The position numbers and the translations under genes are program-made. Positions 25,185 to 34,235 of a stretch of 64,000 nt of DNA are shown here, one piece after another. This DNA is from Deltaproteobacteria bacterium (lineage in GTDB: Bacteria > Myxococcota_A > UBA9160 > SZUA-336): positions 1 to 64,000 of the forward strand of contig JAJDAJ010000048.1 in NCBI GenBank assembly GCA_029261925.1. Direction: 5' to 3'. The notes beneath the pieces were generated by a model, which was given only the letters and a program-made list of their open reading frames with translations, made no database searches and was not told the DNA's origin. Numbering within the stretch: position 1 is the stretch's first letter; each line of letters starts with the position of its first letter.

Positions 25185-26341
25185 CGCGGCGCCACCGCCG
25201 GATGCAGACCGCGCGCGGCTACCGTGCGCAGGATCTCGTTGGTGCCGCCGCGGATCGTGAACGACGGCGCGGTCAGGATCGAGGTGACGAGCAGGCGCTC
25301 GAAGAGCGAGCGCGGCACCAGGTCCGGCTCGAGCTCCACGACCTGCAGCACTGCCTCGAGCACGTCCTGCTCGAAGCGGGTCGCCATCTCCTTGACCAGT
25401 GCCGACTCGGTCGCGGGCGTGCCCCCCGCGTCGATCGAGCGCGCGATCGAGAGCGACAGGTTGTGCAGGACCCAGTAGTGCGCAGCGGCGTCGCCCAGCA
25501 GCTCGACGACCGCGTCGGGGACGGCGTCGCCCTCGTGCTGGCGCAGCAGCTCCTCCACGACCAGGTACGTGCTCAGCCAGCGGTCGGGCCCTCCGCGCTC
25601 GTAGGCCAGCTCGGAGGTGTTCTGCGCCCAGCCCTCGCCGACCTTGCCGAGCACGAGATCGTCGGGGACGAGCACGCCGTCGAGGATCACCTCGCAGAAG
25701 TCCTCGGTCCCGTCGAGGAACGGGATCGGCCGCGCGTCGACGCCGGGCGAGCGCAGGTCGACGAGCAGCTGCGACAGGCCCGCGCGCTTGTCGCCGCTCT
25801 CCTCGATCGGCATGGTGCGGCAGAGCACGACGAACCAGTCGTTGACGTGGGCCGCGGTGGTCCAGACCTTGGTCCCGTCGAGCCGCCAGCCGTCGCCGGT
25901 GTGCGTGGCCCGTGTCGAGACCGAGGCCAGGTCGCTGCCGCTGTCGGGCTCGCTCATGCCGATCGAGAACGAGAGCTCGCCGCGGCAGATGCCGGGCAGG
26001 AAGCGCTGCTTCTGCTGCTCGGTGCCGAAGCGTGCGATCACGGGGCCGCTCTGGCGATCGGCGACCCAGTGGTGTCCGACCGGCGCGCCCCAGCGCAGCA
26101 GCTCCTCCATCACGATCAGCCGGTCGACGGCGGAGCGATCGTGGCCGCCGTACGCCCGGGGCAGCGACATGCCCACCCAGCCACGCGCCGCGAGCCGCGC
26201 CGAGAACGCCGGATCCTTCGCGGCGTTGAACCCGAGCCCGGGCGTGAAGGCGCCGCGGGGCAGCTCCCCGGCGAGAAACGCGCGCACCTCCTGCTGCAGT
26301 CGAAGCTCGGCGGACGTCAGCTCGGTCGACTCGAAGCGCAT
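25181..26341 (-). CDS. Acyl-CoA dehydrogenase, large/alpha-type subunit
   Basis: The 386-residue protein is a near-complete acyl-CoA dehydrogenase: N-terminal helices, FSIGMSEPDSGSDLASVSTRA (flavin/substrate loop), DGTKVWTTAAHVNDWFVVLCR, VGEGWAQNTSELAYERGG, and the C-terminal FTIRGGTNEILRTVAARGL. It would form a 2,3-double bond in an acyl-CoA with FAD. The start at 26341 is chosen because sequence upstream of MRFESTELT is not family-like and a GGGAGCGA site lies at a suitable distance. It is paired with the small subunit downstream and is divergent from a second two-gene dehydrogenase. Confidence 0.9.
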   Translation of the reverse strand: MRFESTELTSAELRLQQEVRAFLAGELPRGAFTPGLGFNAAKDPAFSARLAARGWVGMSLPRAYGGHDRSAVDRLIVMEELLRWGAPVGHHWVADRQSGPVIARFGTEQQKQRFLPGICRGELSFSIGMSEPDSGSDLASVSTRATHTGDGWRLDGTKVWTTAAHVNDWFVVLCRTMPIEESGDKRAGLSQLLVDLRSPGVDARPIPFLDGTEDFCEVILDGVLVPDDLVLGKVGEGWAQNTSELAYERGGPDRWLSTYLVVEELLRQHEGDAVPDAVVELLGDAAAHYWVLHNLSLSIARSIDAGGTPATESALVKEMATRFEQDVLEAVLQVVELEPDLVPRSLFERLLVTSILTAPSFTIRGGTNEILRTVAARGLHPAVAPR

Positions 26342-26468
26342 CGGCGCGTCGCTCCCGTGATCGATTCGCGCGCCGCGCGGACGCCGCACGCGTTTGACCG
26401 CGAGGATCCTATCACCGTAGCCTCGAGCGGCACGCCGCCCCGCCGCGGCGTTGCCCTGGAGAGTGCCC

Positions 26469-27617
26469 ATGCGCGTTGAAGCGGACCCGGGCTCGAGCAT
26501 CGATGAGCTGCGCGAGGCCTTCCGCAAGTGGCTGCTCCCGCGCGCCGGGGAGCTCGCGCGGTTCCGCAGCGAGCCGGTGGGTGACCTCGACGTCGGTCTG
26601 GACCACTTCCGACCGCTCCAGCGCCTGCTCTGTGAGGCCGGCTGGACGCGCATCGGCTGGCCGGAGCACGTCGGCGGACTCGGCGGCACGTCGCTGCAGC
26701 GAGCGGCCCTGCTCGACGAGCTGTCCGCCGCGGGCTACGTGGTTCCGGAGCTGCTGGGCAACCTGGAGATCGTGGGGCCGATGCTGGTGCGCTTCGCCCC
26801 GGAGCTGGCTGCCGGCTGCCTGCGGGCGGCCATCGCCGGCGACGAGGTCTGGTGCCAGGGCTTCTCGGAGCCGCAGGCCGGTAGCGACCTGGGCGGACTG
26901 CGCACGCGCGCGGTCGAGACCGACGCGGGGTTTCGCATCAACGGTCAGAAGATGTGGAGCAGCGACGGCCACCTGGCGCAGCGCTGCTGTCTGCTCGCGC
27001 GTACGGGCGAGCCGGGCAGCGGCTATCGCGGCCTGACGATGTTCTGGATCGACATGGACAGCCCGGGCATCACCGTTCGCCCCACCGCGTGCGAGAGCGG
27101 GCGCGCCGAGGTGTCGGAGATCTTCCTCGACGACGTCGAGGTGCCGCGCGAGCGCCTCGTCGGCGGCGTGGGTGAGGGCTGGCGCGTGGTCATGTACCTG
27201 ATGCAGTTCGAGCGTGGCGCCTACGGCTGGCATCGCCAGGGCGAGCTCCACGCGGAGCTGCAGCATCTGCTGGAGCAGGCGAGCGACCCGGAGCCCGCGG
27301 TGGTCGGCAACGCGTATCTCGACGTCTTCGCGCTGCGCTCGAAGTGCATCGGCACGCTCGCGGCGCTGGCGGCGGGAGAGGAGCTCGGCCCGGAGATCTC
27401 CGTCGACAAGCTGATCCTCGGCGCGACCGAGCAGACGGTCGCCGACGCTGCCCGGACGCTGCTCTGGCCAGCGCTCGAGATCGATGACGGCCACGCCGCG
27501 GCCCACTGGCGGCGACGCTGGTCGTACTCGAGGATCACGACGATCTACGGCGGGGCGGCCGAGATCCAGCGGGACCTCGTGGCCGAGCGGCTGCTGGGCC
27601 TGCCCAGGGGACGCTGA
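26469..27617 (+). CDS. Acyl-CoA dehydrogenase, large-type subunit (second pair)
   Basis: The 382-residue protein shows FSEPQAGSDLGGLRTRAV, NGQKMWSSDGHLAQRCCLLAR, VGEGWRVVMYLMQFERG and the C-terminal ITTIYGGAAEIQRDLVAERLLGLPR. It is an FAD-dependent acyl-CoA dehydrogenase. The start at 26469 (MRVEADPG) fits family length. The stop overlaps the start of the next gene (TGATG), the same coupling as in the divergent pair, so this is a second two-subunit enzyme. The 127-bp divergent spacer probably carries promoters for both pairs. Confidence 0.9.
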   Translation: MRVEADPGSSIDELREAFRKWLLPRAGELARFRSEPVGDLDVGLDHFRPLQRLLCEAGWTRIGWPEHVGGLGGTSLQRAALLDELSAAGYVVPELLGNLEIVGPMLVRFAPELAAGCLRAAIAGDEVWCQGFSEPQAGSDLGGLRTRAVETDAGFRINGQKMWSSDGHLAQRCCLLARTGEPGSGYRGLTMFWIDMDSPGITVRPTACESGRAEVSEIFLDDVEVPRERLVGGVGEGWRVVMYLMQFERGAYGWHRQGELHAELQHLLEQASDPEPAVVGNAYLDVFALRSKCIGTLAALAAGEELGPEISVDKLILGATEQTVADAARTLLWPALEIDDGHAAAHWRRRWSYSRITTIYGGAAEIQRDLVAERLLGLPRGR

Positions 27618-28594
27618 TGGATGCCGCCGAGGTCGAGCTGGTCGGACAGTCGCTGCGTCACGTGCTCGAGAGCAGCGAGCCCGCCGACGTGCCGGCGGCG
27701 CTGCTCGCCGCGGACTGGGCCGACCTCGTGGCCACGGAGCCGGCCGTCGCCATCGGCGTGCTCGGAGGCGAGCAGGGTCGCGCGCTGCGGCCGGCGCCGA
27801 CGCTGGACCTGGTGCTGCAGCACGGCGCGGGGCTGCCGCTGGACACGGCCGCGGCGTTCGTGCTGCCGCCCCTGCGGCGCGGAGCGGAGCGGGCCGCGGA
27901 GCCGGTGGCGTCGGGTTTGCGCGTGGACGGCCTGCTGCTCGGTGGGGCCGAGCGCGCGCAGCACCTGGTCGTCCCGGTCGCGGAGGGACTGCTCGCGGTG
28001 CCCGCGTCGTCGCTGCGCCTGGAGCCCGTCCGCGGCTTCCATCCGGGCGCCGGGCTGCATCTCGTCCGCGGCGATGTCCCGCACGACGCGAACGCGCTGC
28101 TCGCGCCCCCCGACGCCTGGAGCGCGGCGCTGGCCACGGGCCGGCGCTTCCTGGCGGCCGAGCTCGTCGGTCTCGCCGGGCGCATGCTCGACGATGCGGT
28201 CGCGCACGTGCTGGCGCGCGAGCAGTTCGGGCGCGCCATCGGCTCGTTCCAGGCGGTCAAGCACCGCCTGGCCGACGTGCACGTCGCCATCGGTGCGGCG
28301 GGCGCGGGGCTGGCGGCCGCCTGGGAGGTCGGCGACGCGTCGTCGGCGATCGCCGCCAAGTGTCTCGCCACCCGGGCGCACCGCCTGGCGGCGACGCACG
28401 GTCACCAGGTCACGGGCGGGATCGCCTTCACCGTGGAGCACGGCTTCCACCGTTTCGTCCAGCGTGGCCACCTGCTCGACGGTCTGCTGGGGGCGGCGGA
28501 TGACCTGGTGCGTCAGCTGGGGCGGCGCCTGATCGACGCCGGCTCCGTGCCGCGCGTGCCCCGGATCGGGGACGCGACGGCGGTGAGGGTCTGA
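27617..28594 (+). CDS. Acyl-CoA dehydrogenase, small-type subunit (second pair)
   Basis: The 325-residue protein has the dehydrogenase C-terminal region (AVAHVLAREQFGRAIGSFQAVKHRLADVH as two visible helices, ATHGHQVTGGIAFTVEHGFHRF) but a shortened middle with LRPAPTLDLVLQHGAGL and few flavin contacts. This is the companion subunit of a two-gene acyl-CoA dehydrogenase. It is translationally coupled to the gene before and followed after one base by a crotonase-fold gene, so the unit probably runs dehydrogenation and then a crotonase step. Confidence 0.85.
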   Translation: MDAAEVELVGQSLRHVLESSEPADVPAALLAADWADLVATEPAVAIGVLGGEQGRALRPAPTLDLVLQHGAGLPLDTAAAFVLPPLRRGAERAAEPVASGLRVDGLLLGGAERAQHLVVPVAEGLLAVPASSLRLEPVRGFHPGAGLHLVRGDVPHDANALLAPPDAWSAALATGRRFLAAELVGLAGRMLDDAVAHVLAREQFGRAIGSFQAVKHRLADVHVAIGAAGAGLAAAWEVGDASSAIAAKCLATRAHRLAATHGHQVTGGIAFTVEHGFHRFVQRGHLLDGLLGAADDLVRQLGRRLIDAGSVPRVPRIGDATAVRV

Positions 28595-28595
28595 G

Positions 28596-29471
28596 ATGTC
28601 TCGCGCGACCGGGACGAGCTTCGAGCACATCCGCTACCAGAGGCGCGACGGGGTGGGGCAGGTCACGCTCGATCGGCCCGACAAGCTCAACGCGCTGGGC
28701 ATCGGGCCGGGCTCGAGCCGCGACGAGATCGGGCGTGCACTCGCGGAGGCCGACGCCGACCCCGAGGTGGGCTGCCTGCTGATCACGGCGAGCGGCCGCG
28801 CGTTCTGCGCCGGCGGAGACCTGTCGGGCGCGCCGCCGACGGAGACGGCGCTCGACGAGCACCTCTTCGTGGAGCAGGTCGATCGCTTCCACGCCGGCCT
28901 GCGCGCGCTGCACAAGCCGGTCGTGGCCGCGGTCCAGGGCCTTTGCCTCGGCTCGGGGCTCGGCTTCGTGGCGCAGTGCGACCTGGTGATCGCGGCCGAC
29001 GATGCGCGCTTCGGCCTGATCGAGGGCCGCATCGGTCACCCCGGCGCGACCGAGATCGTGCCGCTCGTCGGCGCCGCCTGGGCCAAGTTCATGATCCTGA
29101 CGGGGGAGCTGATCGATGCGCACACGGCGCGCGAGATCGGCCTGATCCTGACCGTGGTGCCGGCCGTGGAGCTCGACCCGCGGGCGTGGGAGCTCGCGCG
29201 GCGCATCGCGCGCATGCCGCGCGAGGGCGTGCTGCTGAACAAGGCCGCGATCGACCGCATGCTCGAGGCCTCGGGCCGCGAGGCCGGGCGTCGCGTCGGC
29301 CGCGCACACGACGTTCTGACCAAGGCGATGAGCCGCCACGCGCGCGCTCCCGACGGGCGGCTCTTCGAGGACATCCTGGCGGCCGAGGGCATGGACGGCC
29401 TCAAGCGCGCGCGCGATACCCAGTACTCCGGACCCTGGCTGCCCCGGCGCGGGCCGTCCGGGTCCTCATGA
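28596..29471 (+). CDS. Enoyl-CoA hydratase/isomerase family protein
   Basis: The 291-residue crotonase-fold protein shows LDRPDKLNALGIGPGSSRDE, the oxyanion segment GRAFCAGGDLSG, VQGLCLGSGLGFVAQCDLVIAA (in two parts) and FGLIEGRIGHPGATEIVPL. A Glu is present at the second catalytic position (LIEG), while the first is Gly. It would act on the enoyl-CoA made by the preceding dehydrogenase. It starts one base after the small subunit and its stop overlaps the MarR gene stop tail-to-tail. Confidence 0.88.
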   Translation: MSRATGTSFEHIRYQRRDGVGQVTLDRPDKLNALGIGPGSSRDEIGRALAEADADPEVGCLLITASGRAFCAGGDLSGAPPTETALDEHLFVEQVDRFHAGLRALHKPVVAAVQGLCLGSGLGFVAQCDLVIAADDARFGLIEGRIGHPGATEIVPLVGAAWAKFMILTGELIDAHTAREIGLILTVVPAVELDPRAWELARRIARMPREGVLLNKAAIDRMLEASGREAGRRVGRAHDVLTKAMSRHARAPDGRLFEDILAAEGMDGLKRARDTQYSGPWLPRRGPSGSS

Positions 29472-29993
29472 ACGGCCCGATCCCGCCGGGGTGCGCGATT
29501 CTTCGAGCAGCTCGTTGGCGCGCGCGAGCAGCTTGTCGAGCGCCCGGAACAGGGTCTTCTGCTCGCCGGGCGTGAGGGCCGAGAGCAGCGCCCGGTGGCG
29601 CTCGACCGACAGCGGCGCGATGCGCTCGCAGAGGCGCTCGCCGGCCCGGGTGAGCCTCAGCATGCGAACGCGGCCGTCGTCGGGATCGGGCTCGGCGGAC
29701 ACCAGCCCGCGCTCCTCGAGGTTCGTGACCGCCCGTGACACGCTGGCCTTGTCGAGCGGGCTCCGCGCGACCAGCGCGCTCGCGGAGATGGGCTGTGCCT
29801 TGCCGAGGAGCGCGAGCACGCGCCACTCGCGCAGCGCGAGGTCGAACTGGTTCGCGAGCTGCCGCGACGTGGTCAGCGCCAGGCGGCTGTAGAGCAGGGA
29901 CACCTTGTAGGTGAGCATCTGCTCGAGATCGAAGACCTCGGTGGGCTTTCTCGACGACACGCTGTGCGAGGCCCTTCCCGGATAGGTTGTCAT
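29466..29993 (-). CDS. MarR-family transcriptional regulator
   Basis: The 175-residue protein has a winged helix-turn-helix of the MarR type: LALREWRVLALLGKAQPISA, the recognition region SPLDKASVSRAVTNLEERGLV and the wing PDPDDGRVRMLRLTRAGERL. MarR proteins are dimeric repressors that usually release DNA on binding an aromatic or acyl-CoA ligand. It is divergent from the CoA transferase and FAD hydroxylase genes, its likely targets. The start at 29993 lies within a dyad element (29982-30002), which suggests autorepression. Confidence 0.9.
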   Translation of the reverse strand: MTTYPGRASHSVSSRKPTEVFDLEQMLTYKVSLLYSRLALTTSRQLANQFDLALREWRVLALLGKAQPISASALVARSPLDKASVSRAVTNLEERGLVSAEPDPDDGRVRMLRLTRAGERLCERIAPLSVERHRALLSALTPGEQKTLFRALDKLLARANELLEESRTPAGSGRS

Positions 29994-30002
29994 GACACCT
30001 AT
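29982..30002. promoter_or_regulatory. Dyad operator candidate at the MarR start
   Basis: ATAGG (29982-29986) and CCTAT (29998-30002) form arms around an 11-nt centre that contains the perfect palindrome TGTCATGACA (29988-29997). On the minus strand TATAGG, four bases before the ATG, can serve as a -10 element, so a bound repressor would cover promoter and start codon. Length and symmetry fit MarR-type operators. Confidence 0.55.
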
Positions 30003-30154
30003 ACCCCAGTGCCGGGCCGCTCGCCGCCCCGGAGGGGCGGCGCCGCCCCACTGGTTGACGGAGCAACTGAATCCGGCGATCATGCCGGCGCCCGGCCGTG
30101 CCGGAGGGCTCCGGGACCGACGCGCGGTCCGCCCGCGCCTCCAGGGGAGACCAG

Positions 30155-31357
30155 GTGCCAGATCTGCTCGAGGGGATTCGCGTGCTCGACCTGACGATCG
30201 TCGTCATGGGTCCCTACGCGACGCAGGTCCTGGGCGACTTCGGCGCCGACGTGATCAAGGTCGAGGCCCCGGCCGGGGACACCACGCGCAAGATCGGCCC
30301 GATGCGCAGCCCCGACATGGGAAACGTCTTCCTCAACCTGAACCGCAACAAGCGCAGCGTCGTCCTGGACCTGAAGAACCCGGAGGGTCTCGCGGCCCTG
30401 CTCCGGCTGGCGGAGACCGCCGACGTCCTGGTCTCGAACATCCGTCCGCGCGGCATGGAGCGCCTCGGGCTCACCTACGAGCGACTCTCCCGCGTGAATC
30501 CGCGCCTGATCGTCGCGGGTCTCGTCGGCTTCCGGCAGGACGGACCCTACGCCGCGCAGCCCGTCTACGAGGACCTGATCCAGGGGCTGACCGCCGTGCC
30601 CACGATGCTGGTCTCGGCCGGGGCGGAGCACCCGATCTACGTGCCGATGGCGTTCAACGACCGCGCCGTGGGTCTGTACGCCACCAGCGCGATCCTCGCC
30701 GCGCTGCTCCATCGCGAGCGCACGGGCCGCGGCCTCGGGATCGAGATTCCGATGTTCGAGACCATGGTTCAGGGCACGCTGCTCGAGCACATGGGCGGGC
30801 TCACCTATGATCCGCCCGAGGGCCCAGCCGGCTACCGCCGCTCCCTCAACAGTGAGCGCCGCCCGTTTCCGACCCGCGACGGTCACGTCTGCGCGGTGAT
30901 CTACACGGACGCGCACTGGCAGGCCTTCATGAGCCTGATCGGCCAGGCCGACCGGCTCGCGACGGATCCGCGCCTGAAGGACATCACCGCGCGCACGGTT
31001 CACGCCGTCGAGGTCTACACGCTGATCGGCGAGGCCTTGCGGGAGCGCACGACCGCGGAGTGGCTCGAGCTCCTGGGCGCTGCCGACATCCCCGCCGCGC
31101 CCCTGCACACGCTCGAGTCTCTGGTCGACGATCCCCACCTGGGTGCGATCGGCTTCTTCGAGGTGGTCCAGCACCCGAGCGAGGGACGGATCCGCGAGAT
31201 GGCGGTACCGGGTCGCTGGTCGGAGTCGCAGCCGCGGATTCGCCGCCGGGCGCCGCGGCTGGGCGAGCACAGCCGCGACATCCTGCGTGAGGCGGGTCTG
31301 GACGATGCGGCCATCGCGCGCCTGATCGAGGGGCGCGTCACCGTGCAGGCGGACTAG
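30155..31357 (+). CDS. CaiB/BaiF family CoA transferase
   Basis: The 400-residue class III CoA transferase starts LLEGIRVLDLTIVVMGPYATQ and includes LGDFGADVIKVEAPAGD, FLNLNRNKRSVVLDLK and the catalytic Asp140 in VYEDLIQG. The C-terminal GEHSRDILREAGLDDAAI is also typical. It moves CoA between two carboxylates through an aspartyl thioester. The GTG at 30155 behind GGGGAGA is preferred to an ATG at 30098, because the extra residues are not family-like. It is divergent from MarR and precedes the FAD hydroxylase by 3 nt. Confidence 0.9.
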   Translation: MPDLLEGIRVLDLTIVVMGPYATQVLGDFGADVIKVEAPAGDTTRKIGPMRSPDMGNVFLNLNRNKRSVVLDLKNPEGLAALLRLAETADVLVSNIRPRGMERLGLTYERLSRVNPRLIVAGLVGFRQDGPYAAQPVYEDLIQGLTAVPTMLVSAGAEHPIYVPMAFNDRAVGLYATSAILAALLHRERTGRGLGIEIPMFETMVQGTLLEHMGGLTYDPPEGPAGYRRSLNSERRPFPTRDGHVCAVIYTDAHWQAFMSLIGQADRLATDPRLKDITARTVHAVEVYTLIGEALRERTTAEWLELLGAADIPAAPLHTLESLVDDPHLGAIGFFEVVQHPSEGRIREMAVPGRWSESQPRIRRRAPRLGEHSRDILREAGLDDAAIARLIEGRVTVQAD

Positions 31358-31360
31358 GCG

Positions 31361-33028
31361 ATGGGACCGGATCCGGGCGCGTGGCCGGTCGCGATCGTCG
31401 GCGGGGGACCGGTGGGCTTCGCGCTGGCGCTCGATCTGGCGCAGCGCGGCCGGCGCAGCGTCGTGATCGAGCAGGACGCCGGGACCGCGCTCGTGCTGCT
31501 GGCGAAGGCCGGCTACCTCAACGAGCGGAGCATGGAGCTGTTCCGGCGCTGGGGCATGGCGCAGCAGATCGCGGGCTGGGGCTGCCCCGACGACTACCCG
31601 CGCGACACCACCTACTGTACCGCGCTCACGGGACACCACATCGGGACCGACGCGCTGGCCTGCGCGCGCGACCGCGTCCCGCCCGCCTCGACGCCGGAGA
31701 TCAATCGCAAGTGCCCGCAGTACGTGCTCGATCCCATGCTCGCGGACGCGGCGCGCAAGACGGGCCTCGTGGACGTCCGCTACGCCACGCGCCTGGAGGA
31801 TCTGACCCAGGACGCCGACGGCGTGAGCCTGCACGTGCGCGACGTCGAGACCGGCGAGCGCCATGCGCTGCGCGCGGCCTACGCGGTGGGCTGCGACGGC
31901 GCGGCGAGCCGCGTGCGAGAAGCGCTGGGAATCCCGTTCGAGGGCCAGACGCTGGACTACTCGGTCAGCGCGCTGGTGCAGATCGACCGGCTGGAGCGCT
32001 TCCACCCGCTGGGTCGCGCCGAGCGCTTCATGTTCATCGGGCCGCAGGGCACCTGGGCCAACATCACCTCGGTGGACCTGATGTCGCTGTGGCGCTTCAC
32101 CGTGCTCGGGGCCTCCAGCAAGCTCGATCTCGATCGTCTCGACATGAGTGCCGACCTGTGTCGCGCGCTGGGGCGTGATGACGTGCCGTTCGAGATCCTG
32201 CGCTACGTGCCCTGGCGCCGCAGCCAGTGCACGGCCGCGCGCTTCCGCCAGGGGCGCGTACTTCTGGCCGGCGACGCCGCGCACACCACCTCGCCCACCG
32301 GTGGGCACGGCCTGAACACGGGACTCGGCGACGCGGCGGGCCTGGGCTGGGTGCTCGATGCGCTCCTCGCCGGCTGGGGCGGTGACGGGCTGCTCGATGC
32401 CTACTCCATCGAGCGCCGCCGGGTCGCGCTGCGCAACAGCGCCGCGTCCACCCGCAACTACGGTGCGTGGGTCGGCGGCATCGACTTCTCGGGGGTCCTG
32501 CTCGACGGGCCCGACGGCGACGCCGCCCGGCGCGAGATCGGCGCGCAGCTGAGCAGGTCGCTCTATCCGGAGTGGAACTCGTACGGTGTGGCGATGGGCT
32601 ACCGCTACGACGGCTCGCCGGCCATCGTTGCCGATGGCGCCGATCCCACCCAGGACGACCCATCCGAGTACGTGCAGACGGCGCGACCGGGCCATCGGGC
32701 GCCGCACGTCTGGCTCGACGACCAGCGCTCGACGCTGGATCTGTTCGGTCGCGGTCCCGTGCTGCTGCGATTCCCCGGCGCGCCCGATCCCGCGCCGCTG
32801 GTCGACGCTGCGGGTCAGCGCGGCGTGCCGCTCGAGGTCGTGGATCTCGAGGCCCCCGACGTCGCCGCCGCCTACGAGCGTCGGCTGGTCCTGGTCCGGC
32901 CGGACGGGCACGTGGCCTGGCGCGACGACCGGCTTCCCGACGATCCCGGGGCTCTGCTCGACATCGTGCGCGGCGCTGCGGCCGGGGGCCTGTCGCCCGA
33001 CCCCGGCGCGGTGCCGGGCGTGGGATGA
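31361..33028 (+). CDS. FAD-dependent aromatic hydroxylase (PheA/TfdB family)
   Basis: The 555-residue flavoprotein has the FAD fold VAIVGGGPVGFALALDLA (Gly14-Gly19), the substrate-domain DG motif (AVGCDGAASRVRE) and the second FAD motif LLAGDAAHTTSPTGGHG (Gly304-Asp305) followed by LNTGLGDAAGLGWVLDALL. A C-terminal thioredoxin-like domain is visible from about 430, as in phenol hydroxylase-type enzymes. It hydroxylates an aromatic or enolic ring with NAD(P)H and O2. It follows the CoA transferase in the same putative MarR-controlled unit. Confidence 0.9.
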   Translation: MGPDPGAWPVAIVGGGPVGFALALDLAQRGRRSVVIEQDAGTALVLLAKAGYLNERSMELFRRWGMAQQIAGWGCPDDYPRDTTYCTALTGHHIGTDALACARDRVPPASTPEINRKCPQYVLDPMLADAARKTGLVDVRYATRLEDLTQDADGVSLHVRDVETGERHALRAAYAVGCDGAASRVREALGIPFEGQTLDYSVSALVQIDRLERFHPLGRAERFMFIGPQGTWANITSVDLMSLWRFTVLGASSKLDLDRLDMSADLCRALGRDDVPFEILRYVPWRRSQCTAARFRQGRVLLAGDAAHTTSPTGGHGLNTGLGDAAGLGWVLDALLAGWGGDGLLDAYSIERRRVALRNSAASTRNYGAWVGGIDFSGVLLDGPDGDAARREIGAQLSRSLYPEWNSYGVAMGYRYDGSPAIVADGADPTQDDPSEYVQTARPGHRAPHVWLDDQRSTLDLFGRGPVLLRFPGAPDPAPLVDAAGQRGVPLEVVDLEAPDVAAAYERRLVLVRPDGHVAWRDDRLPDDPGALLDIVRGAAAGGLSPDPGAVPGVG

Positions 33029-33183
33029 TGGGCACAAGAGCCCCATGACCCGTCCCCTGTCAGCGCTGCCGTACGAGCTCCTCGGATCCGCCGCCCTCCT
33101 CGGGGGCGGGGCGGGCCCGGACCGCCGACACCCGTGCCGCAGGCCGCCCCGCGAGCGCCGTGCCGCCGGATGAGAGCGAGGCC

Positions 33184-34209
33184 ATGAACGAGTCGACGGG
33201 CCCGCGCGACCGGCGCGTCCAGGACGTCCGCGGACCGGCGGGGCCGGCTCCCGTGCGGCCAGCGCAGTCGATTCGCCGTACGGCGACCGTCGACATGACG
33301 TGGCCGGGCGGGCAGGGCACGCAGCTGCGCCTGGACGGCAGCGCGCGCGACGCCGTCACGCTCGACCCGGGCGAGCCACCGCGCGTGCTGGTGAGTGCGA
33401 CCACGAGCGTCGGCATCGGCCCCGAGCGCGAGATCCAGGACATCCGCGCCACCCCCGCGCGTGACGGCATCGAGCGGCTGGTCGGGTGCCGCGGCGGAGG
33501 ACACCTGCGCGGTGCCCTCGACGACATCCTGCCCGGCGAGCGCAAGGCCGGCACGCCCCTGTACCTGCTTCTCGACGACATCTCGGGAACCAGCCTGATC
33601 GCGGGCTTCGCGTGGTCCCGCTGGGACACCGGCTGGCCCGGGCGTGCGCGCCGCGGCCCGCATCGCTCGATGGAAGGCATCTGCATCGGCTTCCGTCCGG
33701 GCTCCAGTGCGCTGGACGAGATCGGTCAGGGTCGCGCACCGCACCGCAGCCAGCCGGTCGGACCGCTGCTGCACCCCGACGACCCACACGGCTGGCACGA
33801 GCTCGCGGAGCACTCCGGCGTGTGGGCGCGCCGGGCGCGACGCATCGACGTGTGGCTCGACGACGACGCGATCGTCATCGACTCGGGCTTCCAGGACAGC
33901 GCCGGAGATCCCGAGCACGGCCGCGTGGCGGTCCACGAGTACGCGCTGCGAGCCCGGGCAGACGTCGCGACGGGCACGCTCCGGTCGGTGGAGCCGGTGC
34001 CGCACATCCTTCCGTTCATGGAGTGCCCCTCCGCCGTCGCCCGTGCGGCGGACGTGGTCGGGGTCCCGCTGGGCGAGCTGCGCAGCGCGGTGCTGGAGCG
34101 CCTGCCGCGGACGAACGGCTGCACGCACCTGAACGACGCGCTGCGCGCCCTCGCCGAGGTGCCCGTGCTGCTCGACCAGCTGCGCGCGGCGCTGTCGTCG
34201 CGCGCCTGA
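33184..34209 (+). CDS. DUF2889 family protein
   Basis: The 341-residue protein shows the DUF2889 pattern: IRRTATVDMTWPGG near the start, VHEYALRARADVATGTLRSVE in the middle, and a C-terminal ECPSAVARAADVVG ... TNGCTHLNDALRALA. The family has no established biochemical function and is often found among acyl-CoA genes. The invariant-looking Cys-Thr-His (GCTHL) could bind a metal or cofactor, which is inference. The ATG at 33184 is preferred; an in-frame GTG at 33160 is possible. It is convergent with the following crotonase gene. Confidence 0.75.
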   Translation: MNESTGPRDRRVQDVRGPAGPAPVRPAQSIRRTATVDMTWPGGQGTQLRLDGSARDAVTLDPGEPPRVLVSATTSVGIGPEREIQDIRATPARDGIERLVGCRGGGHLRGALDDILPGERKAGTPLYLLLDDISGTSLIAGFAWSRWDTGWPGRARRGPHRSMEGICIGFRPGSSALDEIGQGRAPHRSQPVGPLLHPDDPHGWHELAEHSGVWARRARRIDVWLDDDAIVIDSGFQDSAGDPEHGRVAVHEYALRARADVATGTLRSVEPVPHILPFMECPSAVARAADVVGVPLGELRSAVLERLPRTNGCTHLNDALRALAEVPVLLDQLRAALSSRA

Positions 34210-34210
34210 C

Positions 34211-34226
34211 GCCGGCCCGCGCCGGC
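34211..34226. terminator. Hairpin between convergent genes
   Basis: GCCGGC-CCGC-GCCGGC can form a 6-bp GC stem between the stops at 34209 and 34236. There is no T-tract; the placement suggests a weak shared terminator. Confidence 0.3.
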
Positions 34227-34235
34227 GGGGCAGCC

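Noticed and set aside
26342-26468. TTGACC ... promoter in the divergent dehydrogenase spacer
   Set aside because: No -10 element lies at proper spacing; promoters are likely in this spacer but cannot be placed.
33029-33183. Short frame starting ATG 33044 before the DUF2889 gene
   Set aside because: It is in a different frame from the DUF2889 protein, has no ribosome-binding site and no recognisable content.
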